Made by a program: the position numbers and the translations under genes
Part shown: piece by piece, positions 6,745 to 6,769 of the stretch
Layout of the letters: the number at the start of each line of letters is the position of its first letter
How positions within the stretch are numbered: position 1 is the stretch's first letter
DNA from: Vicinamibacterales bacterium
GTDB lineage: Bacteria; Acidobacteriota; Vicinamibacteria; Vicinamibacterales; UBA8438
NCBI GenBank assembly: GCA_030745255.1
Contig: JASLOY010000196.1
Coordinates: 1-6,769 of the forward strand
Reading direction: 5' to 3'
DNA: 6,769 nt
Notes under the pieces: model-generated
Told to the model about the DNA's origin: nothing
The model's input: only the letters and a program-made list of their open reading frames with translations
Databases searched by the model: none

Positions 6745-6756
6745 GAGGGAGAGGGA
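6745..6756 (+). promoter_or_regulatory. Strong Shine-Dalgarno before the next gene
   Basis: A purine run GAGGGAGAGGGA ends 7 bases before the ATG at 6764. The 46 bases from 6718 to 6763 hold this site, no recognisable promoter, and only a weak 4-base-pair dyad, so the downstream gene probably continues the operon. Confidence 0.5.
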
Positions 6757-6763
6757 ACGCTTA

Positions 6764-6769
6764 ATGCGG
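6764..6769 (+). CDS. Probable start of the next gene (first two codons only)
   Basis: ATG CGG at the right edge follows a strong, well-spaced Shine-Dalgarno run and lies on the same strand as the rest of the cluster. Only Met-Arg is visible, so the product cannot be named. Missing pathway steps such as a CMP-transferase, a 2-epimerase, a glycosyltransferase or a partner of the DUF692-like protein might follow, but that is only an expectation from context. Confidence 0.4.

Overview
The window is a GC-rich bacterial segment carrying one tightly packed, single-direction (+) gene cluster for making and decorating an amino sugar, most likely a nonulosonic (sialic-acid-like) acid for a surface glycan or a glycosylated product. 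Nothing in it fixes the phylum: high G+C third positions, GTG starts and a lack of intergenic space fit many environmental bacteria. No rRNA, tRNA, CRISPR, transposon or long repeat was seen.

Layout, left to right: the 3' end of an NAD-dependent SDR sugar epimerase/dehydratase (2-415); a PLP-dependent DegT/DnrJ/EryC1 sugar aminotransferase (399-1601); a NeuB-family nonulosonate synthase with a C-terminal SAF domain (1598-2614); a Fmt/ArnA-type formyltransferase (2611-3546); a PIG-L/LmbE-type zinc deacetylase (3543-4202, GTG start); a NodU/CmcH/TobZ-type O-carbamoyltransferase (4199-5926, GTG start); and a TIM-barrel protein resembling DUF692, the multinuclear iron-dependent oxidase (MNIO) superfamily (5929-6717). 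A 46-base gap with a strong Shine-Dalgarno then leads to an ATG three bases before the last codon of the window, probably the next gene.

Four successive junctions are 4-base stop/start overlaps (ATGA, ATGA, GTGA, GTGA). The first overlap is 17 bases, and the last junction inside the run is a 2-base gap. This points to one transcript with translational coupling. The inferred pathway is: the SDR and aminotransferase build an amino-deoxy hexose; the NeuB homologue condenses a hexosamine-derived sugar with phosphoenolpyruvate; the deacetylase and formyltransferase could expose an amine and N-formylate it; the carbamoyltransferase caps a hydroxyl. The 2-epimerase (NeuC/LegG type), the CMP-transferase (NeuA/LegF type) and any glycosyltransferase are not in this window.

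The points most worth a second look are the DUF692-like protein in a sugar cluster, the deacetylase-formyltransferase-carbamoyltransferase combination beside NeuB, and departures from family consensus: Gly for the usual Asn in the formyltransferase N-x-H motif, Val for the usual His in the carbamoyltransferase GHD motif, and GGDN for the usual GPD(H) in the NeuB homologue.
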